64,000 nt of DNA from Apostichopus japonicus (Eukaryota > Echinodermata > Holothuroidea > Aspidochirotida > Stichopodidae). The stretch is from NCBI RefSeq assembly GCF_037975245.1, contig NC_092562.1, positions 2,177,001 through 2,241,000 on the forward strand. Reading direction: 5' to 3'. The notes under the pieces are model-generated. The model saw only the letters and a list, made by a program, of their open reading frames with translations, was not told the origin of the DNA and made no database searches. The first letter of the stretch is position 1, and every line of letters starts with the position of its first letter. This document shows, piece by piece, positions 49,271 through 61,718 of the stretch. Both the position numbers and the translations under genes were made by a program.

Positions 49271-52200
49271 CTGAATTAAAAAGAAGATAGTTGGTAATAA
49301 AGAAGGTACACATATACTGATCCTTCTGATAGATCAACCATGTAGAGAATTTCTACAAACATTCAGTTCATCTATTTATTTTAATCTGCTTCTAGAGGAA
49401 TTCCTGCTTGGATAGAATCTCAGGATGTGTTAATAATTTTAGCTATTTATCTGCACCAGCTATTTGCAGCGCATATGAGTTTGTAAATAGAATATTCCCT
49501 TTATTTGTAGCATTTTTATCTACAGGAAGAAAAGTAAGTTCAGTCAAAATTTTAAGTAACCAACAAGTTTCCAATAAATAATTCTTACTAAACTTGAACT
49601 CTAAACTTCCGCTACCTGTCTTTACATGTGAGACTCTTTTTCTAGACCTATGATTCATTTTTAAAGAAACCATTTGATGAGTTCGCATAAATACCACCTT
49701 ACACACATGATAAACAACATTTGAGCTGCACACTATTAAGAAATCGGAATGTTAACTACGAACACATAAATACTTGATCACTTCCAGTCATTTTTAGTTG
49801 TTAATACATATTCAGATACATAATGCCAGGAAAATAATCAGATACATATTATGATATATATTTCAAGTACATATTTCACATCCATATTTAGATCCACGTA
49901 ATGGCAAAATCATAGGAACTTCTCCCTGCCAAATAAATTTACATTATAATCACCAAACAAATTGTCCAATTAAAATCAAGGTTCATTAACAAAGGCCCCA
50001 GTATGCTTTCATTGTCCTTCTTATCAGTAAAAGTATAGTTAATAATCACACAATCAAGACAATGTACTGTTTGCTCAAAGTTTGGCCCATTAGCACAGAT
50101 TGAGCGAATACAAAATTCGAATCAAAACAAAGGTGTCTCATTATTTGTTATTGTTTTGGTCGAGATGAAACTATCAATAGGATGCACGCTTCCATTGTTT
50201 TGTTCCGTCTCTCGTTGGGTTTAACTTTTTCATTCCCGAAATATTGGCTGCTCCTTTATACTAAAATTTTATATCGAAAAAAATCATTAGATTTTGACTG
50301 GCCAAATTTCATTTCAAATAATGGAGTTAAAAAGCCAACATTTTGAAATTTCAATTTAAATATTTAACTGTGCCAATTTGCAAAATTTCCGCCCGACAAA
50401 ATGCTGGAGAGTTACATCAAGTTCTCTAATTACCCATTTATAATCTTTCAATTTGTGGAAAGATAACAAAATCTAGGAGAGTGCTTTGTAGGTTGATTGA
50501 TTACAATTTGATCTTGAGTTATACTTGGCAGGTATGAAAAAATAAAAGAATACATTCTGAAAGCTGCTTTAATATCTTCTTTTTGTCCCACTTCCCTCTC
50601 CCTTCTACCCTCTCTCCTCCCCGTCTCCACAATCCCCTCCCCTCTCCCTCTCCCTCTCCCTCTCCCTCTCCCTCTCCCTCTCCCTCTCCCTCTTCCTATT
50701 CCTATTCCTATTCCTGTTCTTCTTCTTCGTCTTAAAATTTTGGTAGTACTGTAATCATTTTAGTTTGTCTCTTATTCTCTCTTGAGAACCTCCACTTTAT
50801 AAAAGTTTACCCTTATTGATAACTTTGCACAAATATTTTTTAAACTTACGTTGTAAGTGTACCCTGAAGCAGCTTTAACAAGCAGAGATAATTCTCCATT
50901 CTCAAACAAAATTTCATACTGCGGCTCCGAAGAATAGATATCCCTAGACGAAAAAAGCAATATGAATTTTCATTTAATTCTACGTTTTTGAAAACAGAGA
51001 TCATCTTTATTCCATTGCCTATCAAAATATAAAGATATATGTTTATATAATTATTCTTAATACTTACTGTTATAGCTCGAATGAAATGGTGAAAATTCAT
51101 CCGAGCCCCCAAGTTACAGCAACCAACAGTTTGGCTCTAGAGTGTTTCCTCTTTCACCGGGTAAATAGTACTACGTTTTCAAGATGGGTATTCTGCAATA
51201 TCCCCACTTAACTTAAAACAGCTGCATGCATTTAACAGAGCTCCTAAAATTTCTCCAAATTAAAATACCATGACAAAATTCAGAAAATCCATTTTTCATA
51301 CAACGTGAGATATGCACAAGTTTTCAGAAGAAAAAGAGTGACACAATTTGTGAAATCGTTTCATATTCAATGATCTTTAACATTTGTAATATTTTCAGAA
51401 GTTTTCCAGACCTGATTTTTTTTTTTAAGAATTTCATGAATTTTCCATGATTGTGGGAACCGTGCCTTAAAAATATTCTTAGTATGACAAGAAGCCTGAA
51501 ATCTTTGTGGCGACAATGACCAATTGCCAATGGATATTATTGCACTTTCAGTGACCACAATATAAAACAATTGCCTTTTGTGAAGCTAATGGTGCGAAAA
51601 TGCTTATAAAGAGCCGACAAAAAGTCCTGCAAAGTAAATACAGTAGATTCACAGATACTGAGTTTCTTTCTTGTACTGATATTGTAGATGAAACTGACAT
51701 AGTATAGGCCTAGTACTGATAGTGTACATGTATATAGGTGACATAGCATAGGCCTAGTACTAAGAGTGTACACGTATGCAAGTGACATAGTATAGGCCTA
51801 GTACTGATAGTGTACATGTATGCAAGTGACATAGTATAGGCCTAGTACTGATAGTGTACATGTATGCAAGTGACATAGTATAGGCCTAGTGCTGATATTA
51901 AATATGCAACTGACATCTGTTCTAAAATTGTTCAAAGTGAAACAAGAAATTCTTTCCTTTCCCTTGGATCCAAAGTGGTTCTGAATGTAAAGTAGAAGTC
52001 CTGTACATGTACATTGGTAGATTAATACTGTTTGCCCTTGAAGATATTTGAGATATCTATATAGGTATGTAGGCCTACAGTAGTACATGCTGTCATATTT
52101 TGTAGTTTGCACATAAGCAAACTTGAAGCAAGTAGGTGTGACATTAACAGAAGCAAATTGAGTCGGAACGGACACTCACGTAGTCTTAACATATCCGATC

Positions 52201-55200
52201 AAAGCGCCGGGCTGAGATGAGGATGAGTAGTAATGACTACCAACTTCACATTTATAGACACTTAGTACGCCTCTCTTTTGAGGATCCCTGACTCGAAACA
52301 CTTCCCAGTTTAGTTCGGATGCACAGCATGGTGTGGGGATAGACTTTATAGAGCATACCTGGAATGAAAAGCACATTATGCATAGTCATAACAGGAAGCT
52401 TGTACAAGAACATAGTTGAACTGTAGCCTGATACAACGAAAAAATCATGAGAGTTTTACATCATGACATTAAATTCCACGTTTGAACGTGCCCACTGCTG
52501 TGATGTATTACTCATATTCAGAAATTATCAGATCTGATTAGTCACTGTATGTACTTTTTCACCTGTCACCGTTATCTTACTGGCATATCGACATGGTCAG
52601 CTCCTGGCCCCTCCGTACTCCTGCCAAGTCTGATTGTCAATAATGCTCAACTGTAAAAAATGTTCCCATCGACCTACAGGTTGATACAGCTATTGGCATT
52701 ACCATTTTTTAAAGTTGCACTTTTTAATAATTTTTTTCTTTTGTGATGCTTTAACACCTTGTTACTATTAAAGTACTAGCCTACACTGATAATTCTAAAA
52801 TCAAAGTTCTAGGCTGTTTTAATGCCAAGTTTACTTACAAGGGCGATACATTTGTTTCAACTGTGTATGTTGTAAGACCTTGTAGATGCTCATTATGTAA
52901 AGACCTAATCCAAGTTTTACAGATTACGATTGACGGAGCTTCACTTTCATGTTTTGCAAATGGGGTACCTACTACTAATACTCATGCTCCTTCTACTGCT
53001 GTTCATACTGCTGTGGAAGATAAAAATAATTCTACCGATGTTCAATTAACTCCTCCACTTGAACCTTAGTTTTCCGATTTGTTCACAGATGAAATCGGTC
53101 TCATCACGGGTTCTCAACACAAGATTAACTAAAGCCAAGAGCGCAACTGGTTCAACAAAACTTACGACACATTCCCTTTGTTGTGAGGGATAAGGTCACC
53201 AGAGAATTGCAGAAGCTGGAAGCATGAGGGGTCATTGAAAAGGTCCGCGGTCCTTTTGATTGGGTTTCCCCAATAGTGGTTGTTTGGCGAAACCAGAATG
53301 CAAAAATGCATTGTGGTTTCGATTATGTAACTTGAGCAGTTTTCTTCATGAATCTGACATGATGTATAGTGAGAGTGAACAGTAAACTTGATATTAGTAA
53401 TACAGTGAAAAGCAGTGTGATGTGGCAAACAATAAATCCACAACGACACAGTCTGGTCTGAAATGACCATTGACCTCAACACTATATATGACATCTGTCC
53501 TTGTTGAAATATTGTGTAAAACATCCTTTCAAATTTTGACCCCTTGTGAACTCAAACGACCATCGACCTCCGTCCACAACATTAGGCATTTTTTTCATGT
53601 ACTCAATGTGGTACAATTACATACCAAATGTGCGATCTGTCCAAGCTTCATTTGGGATATTATGTGTAGGAAGGTGAGTTAGTGTATAGAGACAGGTTAG
53701 AGGGCAGTGAAGTAAATGTTTGGCATCTATTGACTTCAAATGACCTTTGTTCTCCACCAAATGCAAAAGTAGGCTCCTTAAATTTAATATGGTACATCTA
53801 CAAATATATATCTGTCCAATGTTCCCTTCTTCTAATATCTTTCACAATCTGACTTGTTGTCCCCAAATGAACTTTGACCTCCACTGAAATCCTTATGCTT
53901 CTTTTACTCAATGTTATACACCTCCATACTAAGTATGAGATCTGCCTAAGCTTGTAATATGGAGATATCATGTTTACAAGATTATCACAATATGACCTAT
54001 TATGACCCCAAATGACCTTTGACCTCCATCAAAACACTATGCTTCTTCCACTATATGTGGTACTTCTATACCTTAAATATCAGGTCTGCCCTAGCTTTCC
54101 TTATTTCAATATCGTGTTTACAAGGTTTTCACAATTTGACCTCTGGTGACCCCAAACTAATTGTGACATCCGCCAAAAACAATAGGCTCCTTTTAAAAAA
54201 TGTGGTGCTTCTATGCACCTAATATGAGGTCTGCTCAAGCTTCCCTTCTTGAGATATCGTGTTTACAAGGATTTCAAAATTTGACCCCGGTGAACCAAAA
54301 TTAACTTTGACCTCCACCAAAAACAAAAGTCTTCTTGTGCGCAAAGTGGTACTCACAGTTAGGTCTGTCCATGCTCCACAATCACACTCACACAACCACA
54401 CACATGAATGCAAAGGTTACGATTGTCATTGAAACCAACAATGGAAAAATAAGAAATTGTGTTGATTTACGGAAATTGAACAAAAATGTGGTGGTAGAAA
54501 AACACCCTATTTCCACACATTGAAGAGTTGCTTACAAAATTGTAGAGAGCTAAATATTTTTTCAAAGTGTGACGTTATGTCAGCGTACCATCAATTGGAA
54601 TTATATGAGAGTCGCAATCTCACTATTTTCTTTACTCACGATGGTGTATATCGATAGACGTGTCAGCTTCGGTCTGGTGTCTGGTCCTGTATGTTTCGGG
54701 AAAGTCATGCAGTTGATTCTTGATGGCTTACCAGACGTACTTTGCTATTTAGATGATAGTGTGGTTAACGAGAATACGCCATTCAGATATGAAACCGAAG
54801 TCAAAGTATGGCTTCAATGCTAGTTAAATTCAATTACTTGGTCATGTTGTTACCAAGGAAGGCATTTGCCTTGCGCCTGACTTTGGTCAAGCAATTAAAA
54901 GTGCACAAGCGCCGCAGTCCGTTGGAGAAATCAAGTCATTTCTCGGCTTAGTGGGCTAGTATGCTAAATTTGTCCCTAACTTCGTTATGAAAGTGCAGCC
55001 TATAAGGGCCATACAGCTTGTAAAGAAGCGTTTTTAGTGGACGCAGGAAGCACATGGGGCTGTTAAGCAAATGAAAGCGTCTATTTCCACTAATGGGGGC
55101 GGACTCACTTTGTTTGATTTTTCAAGCGACGTTTACATTACTGCTGATGCTTCCAATCGTGGAATTGCCACAAAAACGACCCAGCTTCACGATGGTGACA

Positions 55201-57974
55201 AGCGACTAGTCATGTGCGCTTTGCGTAAATTATCAGAGTGCGAACAGAGATGCATTTATGGGGGCGACGTTTCACTCTCCGTACTGAGGCACTTACTACT
55301 CTAATTTCTATATCAGGTACGGATCATAGACTATTGCGTATTGCTAGATGGGCACCTAGACTAGTGAATCATAATTATGCTGTTGAGCACAAACCAGCCA
55401 AACTGAACACTGTACATAGCAGATGATCTCTCAGGATTTCCCCTTCCTACAACTTCTGAAAATTATCCAAATAACGAGGAAGACACTGAATGTATCTGTC
55501 AACTAACTGTTGCGTGCCAAAGGGTTAGTAAAGATAAGTTACAAGATGCTTTACTCAATGCTGTTGTTTATGCTGGTGTCCGACTATGTTGTTCATAGAT
55601 GGCCGCATGACAAGTGCATACTTTCCGAAGCCTTTCTGCCCTATTCTCGAATTCAACGCGAGCTGTCTCTACATGGTGTTATTCTATTCAGGAGGGAGGG
55701 AATTGCTGTTCCACCATCCCTTACACCCTGTGTTTTAAAAAACGATACTGCACACGAGGGTCACCAAGGTGTGGTCCGTACTAAACAAAGAGGAAGGCAG
55801 CTCCTCTGGTGGCCACTCATGGTCATTAACAAATCGAGACCATGATTAACAATTGTACAATATGCCAATTACATGATAAGACGTCTAGGATCCGGACCTA
55901 GCACTATGCAACCTGTTCAATATCAAACTAAACCCTGTTCAAGGGAAGCAATGGATATCGTTGGTCCGTACAACACTATGCCTCAGAACGCCAGATTTGT
56001 CATTACACTCATTGATTTTCGCAGTAAGTGGCCAAGAGGTTGGCTTCACTGCTAATGTTACATCTGAAAGTTTCATTGATTTCCTAAAAATTATATTCAG
56101 TAGCTGGGAAGGATTCCCCGAGGAAATCGTAACAGACAATGGATCACATTTCGCATCACACAAAAATTTGAAACATTTCTGGGTGAACGTAATATCAAAC
56201 AAACTAAGTCTTCTGTGTACCATCCACAAGGTCACGGGGAGATAGAAAGATTCAATAAAATTTACATGTTTTCTTTACTACGACAGTTTCACTCCAATAT
56301 TTAGAGCTGTTCGAGAATTCCTAGGAGTTTATCAATCTACCGACCATGTTACGACTGGTACTGAACCATCCATTTTCTCCATAACAGGCACCTGAAAACT
56401 AAATTGGACATTACTGGGATTACCAAGGGTCCCCTGTCTGTGAATATTGAAACAGTCAATGATCTTGTGCAAAAGCAGTAGACCAAAAGTAGACTGTATT
56501 TTGACAAAAGCCATCATGTCAAGAAACCAGGTTTTATATATTTTCCATTATTATTACATATGAGTAGTCTAGATCTGGAGGCTGTGGAAGAAAGACATTA
56601 CAACAGCAGAAACATACTACTATTTGTCTGTGTCTTCATTTTACTATTTGTGTGCAACATAACAGCTTCCAAAGATATTCCCACACGTGAACAAATTCTG
56701 CATCTCAAATTTGATATTCACAAACAACTTTTGACCATCACTTTAATCAATTCAGATATAATGTAAGATCTAACTCAACCTGGTTCTGTCCTACTGTAAT
56801 CCGAGACAAATGGATCTGGTGCAACCATGACTACCAGGTAAATGTCATACTGTAGCATAGCTGCACAATTATAGCCTTTCCTATATATACAATGATAACA
56901 GACACAGAGCTTAAACTAAAGACTGGGAATAATTGCCCTCCAACAGTCTTGAATGTTATAAATGTGTGCGAAGACATTGAAGATCTTACGCATACATTAT
57001 CAATGCAAAAATCTACTAAACACACAGTTACATTTGTGATGTAATACTCTAACCATTTCATGTACAGCACTTTGTTAAATGCAAAATAATGACATCCAGT
57101 AACAATTTTATGATTCCAATTACACTTTGCTGTAAACTTCTGTTCATGGCATGGGACATCATCTATTTATCTAACATGAATCACTCTTTGAAGCATTAAT
57201 TTGCCAAAGTGTGTTATCATCATCGCACCCAGTGAAGACATATAGTTTACACACATACCAAATAGACTTACAATTACTCCTGAGGAGTTATACACCTTGT
57301 AGGAGCCTCCAGTGAGTCCAGGCACAGTGATTTTGTAAACATCGAGATAAATCAAGCCTTCGAGGCCAGGCAAAAAACCGGGGATTGTTGCAGTCTGTGC
57401 AGAGAAGGGAGCGAAGAGAAAAACAAGTCATCTGGGGTATTTTGTTTTCCAAAGACCGTCCAGCATCTGTGATTTTCCGTCTGGGATTAGTTCCAGTGTG
57501 AAACTGATTAAATTACAGTTATGGTATAGTCAAACACTTTCAGCCCAGCCAATTATCTTTTACACAATTAGGAAGGACAGAATGCTACAATTAAGCATTT
57601 TATATAATTGATTCCACTAAAAAGGAAGTGGACTTTATTTCATGTTCCTAACAATCATAAATACATGCACTCAGCCATTTTTCATCGCAATCGGTTGAAA
57701 AAAGTTAGGAATCAGACTTTGAAGGGTGTGGGGGGGGGGGGGGTAGTGCTCCTGTGATTGCCTTAAGAAGAACCAGGAGAGTCTGCACAATGTTGCATAA
57801 TCATCCTCAAATGCTTGTCTGGCTGATGAGAAGCCAGATATAAGTAGATGGTTCTAGCACCCAATGTTAACGTATATTTCATTTACACACTGATCAGAAG
57901 CATGATGGTGGCTGTTCTCCTAAACGTACCAGTGGGTTTCCCCTGATAGCTAATAAACTCTCTGAAGCCCCCAT
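49040..57974 (-). CDS. Phospholipid scramblase family protein, copy B (5 exons, 223 aa)
   Basis: Exons: 57930-57974, 57272-57394, 52180-52358, 50850-50943, 49040-49270; 672 bp in total with matching phases. Exon 1 (MGASESLLAIRGNPL) ends at a consensus GTACGT; the downstream GTAAGT used in the longer copy A form is lost and the frame would stop there. Conserved marks are FLPGLEGLIYLDVYK, TPCCASEL, RDPQKRGVLSVYKCEV, PGALIGYV, YEILFENGELSLLV and RNLDVRMKVGVLLAAV. Against copy A there are in-frame indels in exons 2, 4 and 5. The end differs: after LLAAVQVS the chain becomes charged (MKVESERN) and then Gly-rich, so the terminal helix looks compromised. Confidence 0.88.
50575..50735. repeat. Pyrimidine tract with (TCCCTC)n expansion (copy B)
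   Basis: TCCCTC hexamers at about 50640-50692 flanked by CTTCC/CTATTCC runs, equivalent to 25225-25320 in copy A. Confidence 0.9.
50850..50943 (-). CDS. Scramblase copy B exon 4
   Basis: 94 bp; acceptor CGTCTAG, donor AAC|GTAAGT. It encodes DIYSSEPQYEILFENGELSL and then LVKAASGYTYN. In frame with exon 3 through a split ACG codon, as in copy A. Confidence 0.85.
52180..52358 (-). CDS. Scramblase copy B exon 3: core beta-barrel
   Basis: Same length (179 bp) and phases as the copy A exon; acceptor TTCATTCCAG, donor GTGAGT. It encodes the CC pair, VRDPQKRGVLSVYKCEVG and QPGALIGYV. Confidence 0.85.
52850..56520 (+). pseudogene. Gypsy-type retrotransposon relic in copy B (RT, RNase H, integrase)
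   Basis: In order: RT N-terminal block (HIPFVVRDKVTRELQKLEA, stop, GVIEKVRGPFDWVSPIVVV) at about 53160-53330; RT core RNCVDLRKLNKNVVVEKHPI and CYLDDSVV at 54440-54790; LGHVVTKEGICLAPDF with FLGLVG; RNase H (LFDFSSDVYITADASNRG) at about 55110-55160; integrase (REAMDIVGPYNTMPQ, VITLIDFRSKWP, EEIVTDNGSHFASH) at 55945-56200. Frames are broken by stops, frameshifts and a satellite insertion at 53450-54350. No LTRs were identified. Confidence 0.85.
53450..54350. repeat. Tandem satellite carrying TGACCTTTGACCT (copy B)
   Basis: About seven diverged units of the same satellite as at 28060-28490; the best conserved are at 53930-54130 and 54200-54330. It lies inside the Gypsy relic interval, between the RT N-terminal fragment and the rest. 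Confidence 0.85.
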
Positions 57975-58344
57975 TATGTCCTGTTGTCCTTTGCTTCAGT
58001 TTCCAGTCTATGTGATTGTGAATTTCAAGTGCTCAGATCTGCAGCATCTATGGAAAGAGTATGCAAAATAAAATGTCAGTATGATTTAAATATATACATA
58101 CCATAAGATGGACGGCCACACCTTAATTTCAGTCTTAGAACTGAAATACTAACCAATCTTTCAAAATCTATGTGGACCAGAACACTACAAAACGAAGCAA
58201 CAATTGTGCCTTCTGTGCAGTAACGCGTAGCTCATTCCCTTCACTCCCATACACAGTTTACGCGGTACTACTTTCTACTCAGCCAATTCACTACTATATT
58301 CTATCCATCGGTATGTATCTTAGGTGATAATTACATTTCATCAA

Positions 58345-59400
58345 TCATCGACCACTATATCATTTCTTTAAATAGATTTTAAGTTTAGGTAACTTTTTGC
58401 GGGAGGGGAGATATTTAGAGACATCTCAACAATTTCATGGTCGCTTATGCCTTGAATGACTTTAGTTGAGGTGAAAGCTGAAGAATTGTTAGTGAGAACT
58501 AGATCAAGGATGTTATTGTCTCTGGTGGGTGACTGTACGATTTGTGTGAGGTTGAATGAGTCAGCTACTTCAAGAAGGATTTTTGCTGCTTCGGAGGAAG
58601 CAAGTGTGTCTGAAATAATGTTTTGGCTCCAGTCAATGTTGGGTTGGTTGAAATCGCCAGCAAGTACAACATTATTTTTGTCACAATCTTTGCCCATTTT
58701 TTGGAGGTTTTTTTCAACTCTTGAAGGCTAGAAAGATAAATGTAACTGGGCCTGTAAAGGTTCCTATATACATGCCCTTTTTCTTAGGGAATTGTAATTT
58801 GGTCCAGATTATCTAACAATTAAATCCAATTTTGTGAGCTCAGTGAAAATCAGGTGTCTTTTTATTGACTGTCATACTCCACCATAACCATTTGGACTTC
58901 TATCTTTACAAATGACTGCATAATTTTCTGGAAAAGATTTCTGAATTGTTCATTTCCGGTTTAAGCCAAGTCTCTGTGCCGATAATGACATCTGGGTCTT
59001 TTTCTTTGATAAGACTTGCTATGGGGGCTTGCTTGTTACAAACACTCTGGAAGTTTATGACAAGAAAAACCTGTCTTGAGTTGGTTTGATCTTGTGATGG
59101 TGGTTGGACCCCAAGTCAACGCCAGGGGTACAATTTTGAAGTAGTTCGTACGAGTTAGTGCAGCTGATGGAATTGCTATTTGAGAAGAAAAAAATGGAGA
59201 AGTTCATGAAGTCGCAAACATCACACACCCAGTTACAACTAGAGTGCATTTAGCTCGCTGTAGTCATCACTTTTACAACACTTAGTGTGGATCCATTGAT
59301 CACAGCTGTCGCACTGCACTGCTTTTTGTGTACGACCCTGGATACCACACATGCCGCAATGTGCTGAACATTCTACACAAAACCAATCGTCATTTGAGGA
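58345..59400 (-). pseudogene. Non-LTR retrotransposon relic: PHD-like finger and endonuclease (copy B)
   Basis: Same relic as at 35205-35820 but with more of the endonuclease. Recognisable blocks are ENYAVICKDRSPNGYGGV, NNVVLAGDFNQPNIDWSQN (the GDFN signature), QSPTRDNNILDLVLTNNS and ISDHEIVEMSLN (the SDH signature). Frameshifts and stops occur throughout. Both copies are cut at the same left end, so the loss of the reverse transcriptase part predates the duplication. Confidence 0.82.
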
Positions 59401-59488
59401 ACCAAGGGTATTGTAAGCTGCATTACTGATACCTGTTCACTAATTATGAACCCATAAACTCTCTGGTTATTTTTCACAGATATTTTAC

Positions 59489-60838
59489 TAGTGTTCGACC
59501 GATAATCGGCATCAGGCCGAATATCAGACAATTCGGTAATCGGCATCGGCAAAATCCATTGCGCTACCAATTATGCGGAACCGATTAAAATGTTCCACAT
59601 AAAGGACTGTTTTTTTTCCGCGCTTTTGATTCACCACAACCACAAAGGGAAAAGAATTTAGATCATTCGATAAAACGCTTTTCATAGCCGGAGAGGGTAA
59701 CGGTTAAATTCCCTCACGCGAGATTGTACTAATGCTCTTCAATATAATATCTAGTTTTGGCAGTTAACATCATACAATATACCCGCAATAAGCTTAGGTG
59801 GACGACGTAATTTTTTTCTTTCCACTTTGCTTCAAGTTCTTGCATCCAACAAAACATCCTGTTACCCATGTTTAACGATTGATAAGAAAGATTTAGTGTC
59901 TTGACTAAATATAATACCCCCCAAAAGTATACCTTTAAACCACTTTGACCGTTTCACCGTACGTGAAAACTGGAAAGTGAAAATGATAACATCAGGCTTT
60001 GCTCATTGTGAGTTCTACGTACATTAGGCTAGTTTGCAAATGTGCCCTAGACTTTACAATGCGATAAAATGATGAAATCAAGGCGCCAAACACTCCTAAA
60101 ATCCCTTATAATGTGTGACGACAGTCCCTCATTTTTCCCTGACGGCATGTACCATACGTGGTAAAATAGCCCCTTTAAGTAACTGAACTCCCGCAACCGA
60201 CTTAAGCAATTCTGATTTCCAGCGACACGCGCGATAAAGTCAATGGTACTTTAGTTTGTTATTTCTCGCACATGTAGTTTAGTCAACGGAGAAGCGCCAT
60301 TGACTTACTGTGTGTAATCGTTTGAAACTTATTAGCTTATTAGCCTCATTTCGGAAGTTTTCCCTCGCTGATGGTAATCATTGAAAACTTGAAGCAACCG
60401 TCCGGGATTGTATTATTTTTGATATCAGATTATATATTGCGATATCATATTACAAAATTACGAATATTTTAATATCGGTTTTTTTTTTCATTTTATTTAC
60501 GTCATTGGTTACTAATTCCCCCCTTCTGTATTCTGTACAACACTGCCGTTTACTGTGTTGTGGTGGGATGGAAATATTGCTATTCATCGTTATAAACATA
60601 CCAGTGTCATGCCAGTGTATGTATTACAATGTCCTTTATTTGCTTTAGTGTGAACCGTGAAGTCTTTCATTTACATCTCTGATTGTATTTTCTTAGAAGT
60701 TGATAATCATGCATATCACTTAATAATATATTAGGACAGTTCCACGAAAACGATGAAATAATCGGCATCGGCCCGACTGTCACATGAACTAATCGGCTAT
60801 CGGTAATAACCGATTATCATATAATCGTTCGAACACTA
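59489..60838. mobile_element. hAT-like element, 1350 bp (copy B)
   Basis: TAGTGTTCGACCGATAATCG at the left and ATAATCGTTCGAACACTA at the right are inverted. The 8-bp duplication TATTTTAC is at 59481-59488 and 60839-60846. No transposase frame survives. Same insertion site as 35941-36329, so it was inherited by both duplicates. Confidence 0.88.
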
Positions 60839-61250
60839 TATTTTACAAGCGGTTTTTGAAGCAGGGCCTTGGTTGCGATGTCACCAGAAGAGGGTAATTC
60901 ATAACAGGAATAACTTTCTCCAGTGAGAGTTAAATTTTGACAACTTCCAATTTGAACTTGAAGAATGAAAATGCCCATCAATACCAAGATAATTTGATAA
61001 AGTGTGATTTAATAATCACTTGATCCAAACAGCACAACAAACCCAGTTTTTGGAGCATTTAAAGGCAAATTTGATCTCTGAGATGAGTAATTAAGGCTGC
61101 GACGAACACAAGAAGTTTGGAGAGCAATAGACTTTTGAGTATGTTAGCAAGAACAGCACAGAGATGATAAGGTTGTGGTTGAAAATGAGCATGATAAATA
61201 ATAAATAAATGAAATGAGAAAAATTGAAATAAAACAAACGATAAACTTAC

Positions 61251-61290
61251 TCAAGGTTAAATGCGTGCCGATCACCAAAGTAAAAATCTG
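61251..61290 (-). other. Putative 5' UTR exon donor of scramblase copy B
   Basis: ATTTAACCTTGA|GTAAGTTTATC on the minus strand, equivalent to the copy A site. The copy B acceptor before exon 1 (CCATAG|ATGCTGCAGATC, about 58048) is also conserved. Confidence 0.4.
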
Positions 61291-61622
61291 GTGTAATTCA
61301 AGTAGTATGTTCGGCTACTTCAACCGGTTGGCAAAACTACACATATAAACAGATACGGAAAATCAACCAAAATAGGCAAACAAACACAAACAAGACACAT
61401 CAATGTGAGAAGAATGTACCGATAACTGAACAAAACACTATAAATGCGTTCAAGCTGGAAAATCTGAATTTGTTGTTGTTGAACCAGGTATTTCTATTTT
61501 CAGGGATATCGGCAGCTTACGAATATAATTTCGTACATTCGCTTCCTTCAATCCACGTACGACGGCTGCACTGTGGCTGTGTCTTATCATAAGCACTTCC
61601 GACTACGCCCGTCTATGCCAAG

Positions 61623-61629
<7 letters not shown>

Positions 61630-61712
<83 letters not shown>
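61630..61712. repeat. (TA)n microsatellite (copy B)
   Basis: About 80 bases of TA, expanded from about 12 bases at the copy A position (37104-37116). Confidence 0.93.

Positions 61713-61718
<6 letters not shown>

Noticed and set aside
23218-49279. Plus-strand frames at 23218-23490 and 49010-49279
   Set aside because: They are antisense to scramblase exon 5; the minus-strand reading carries the family motif DVRMK and matching exon phases.
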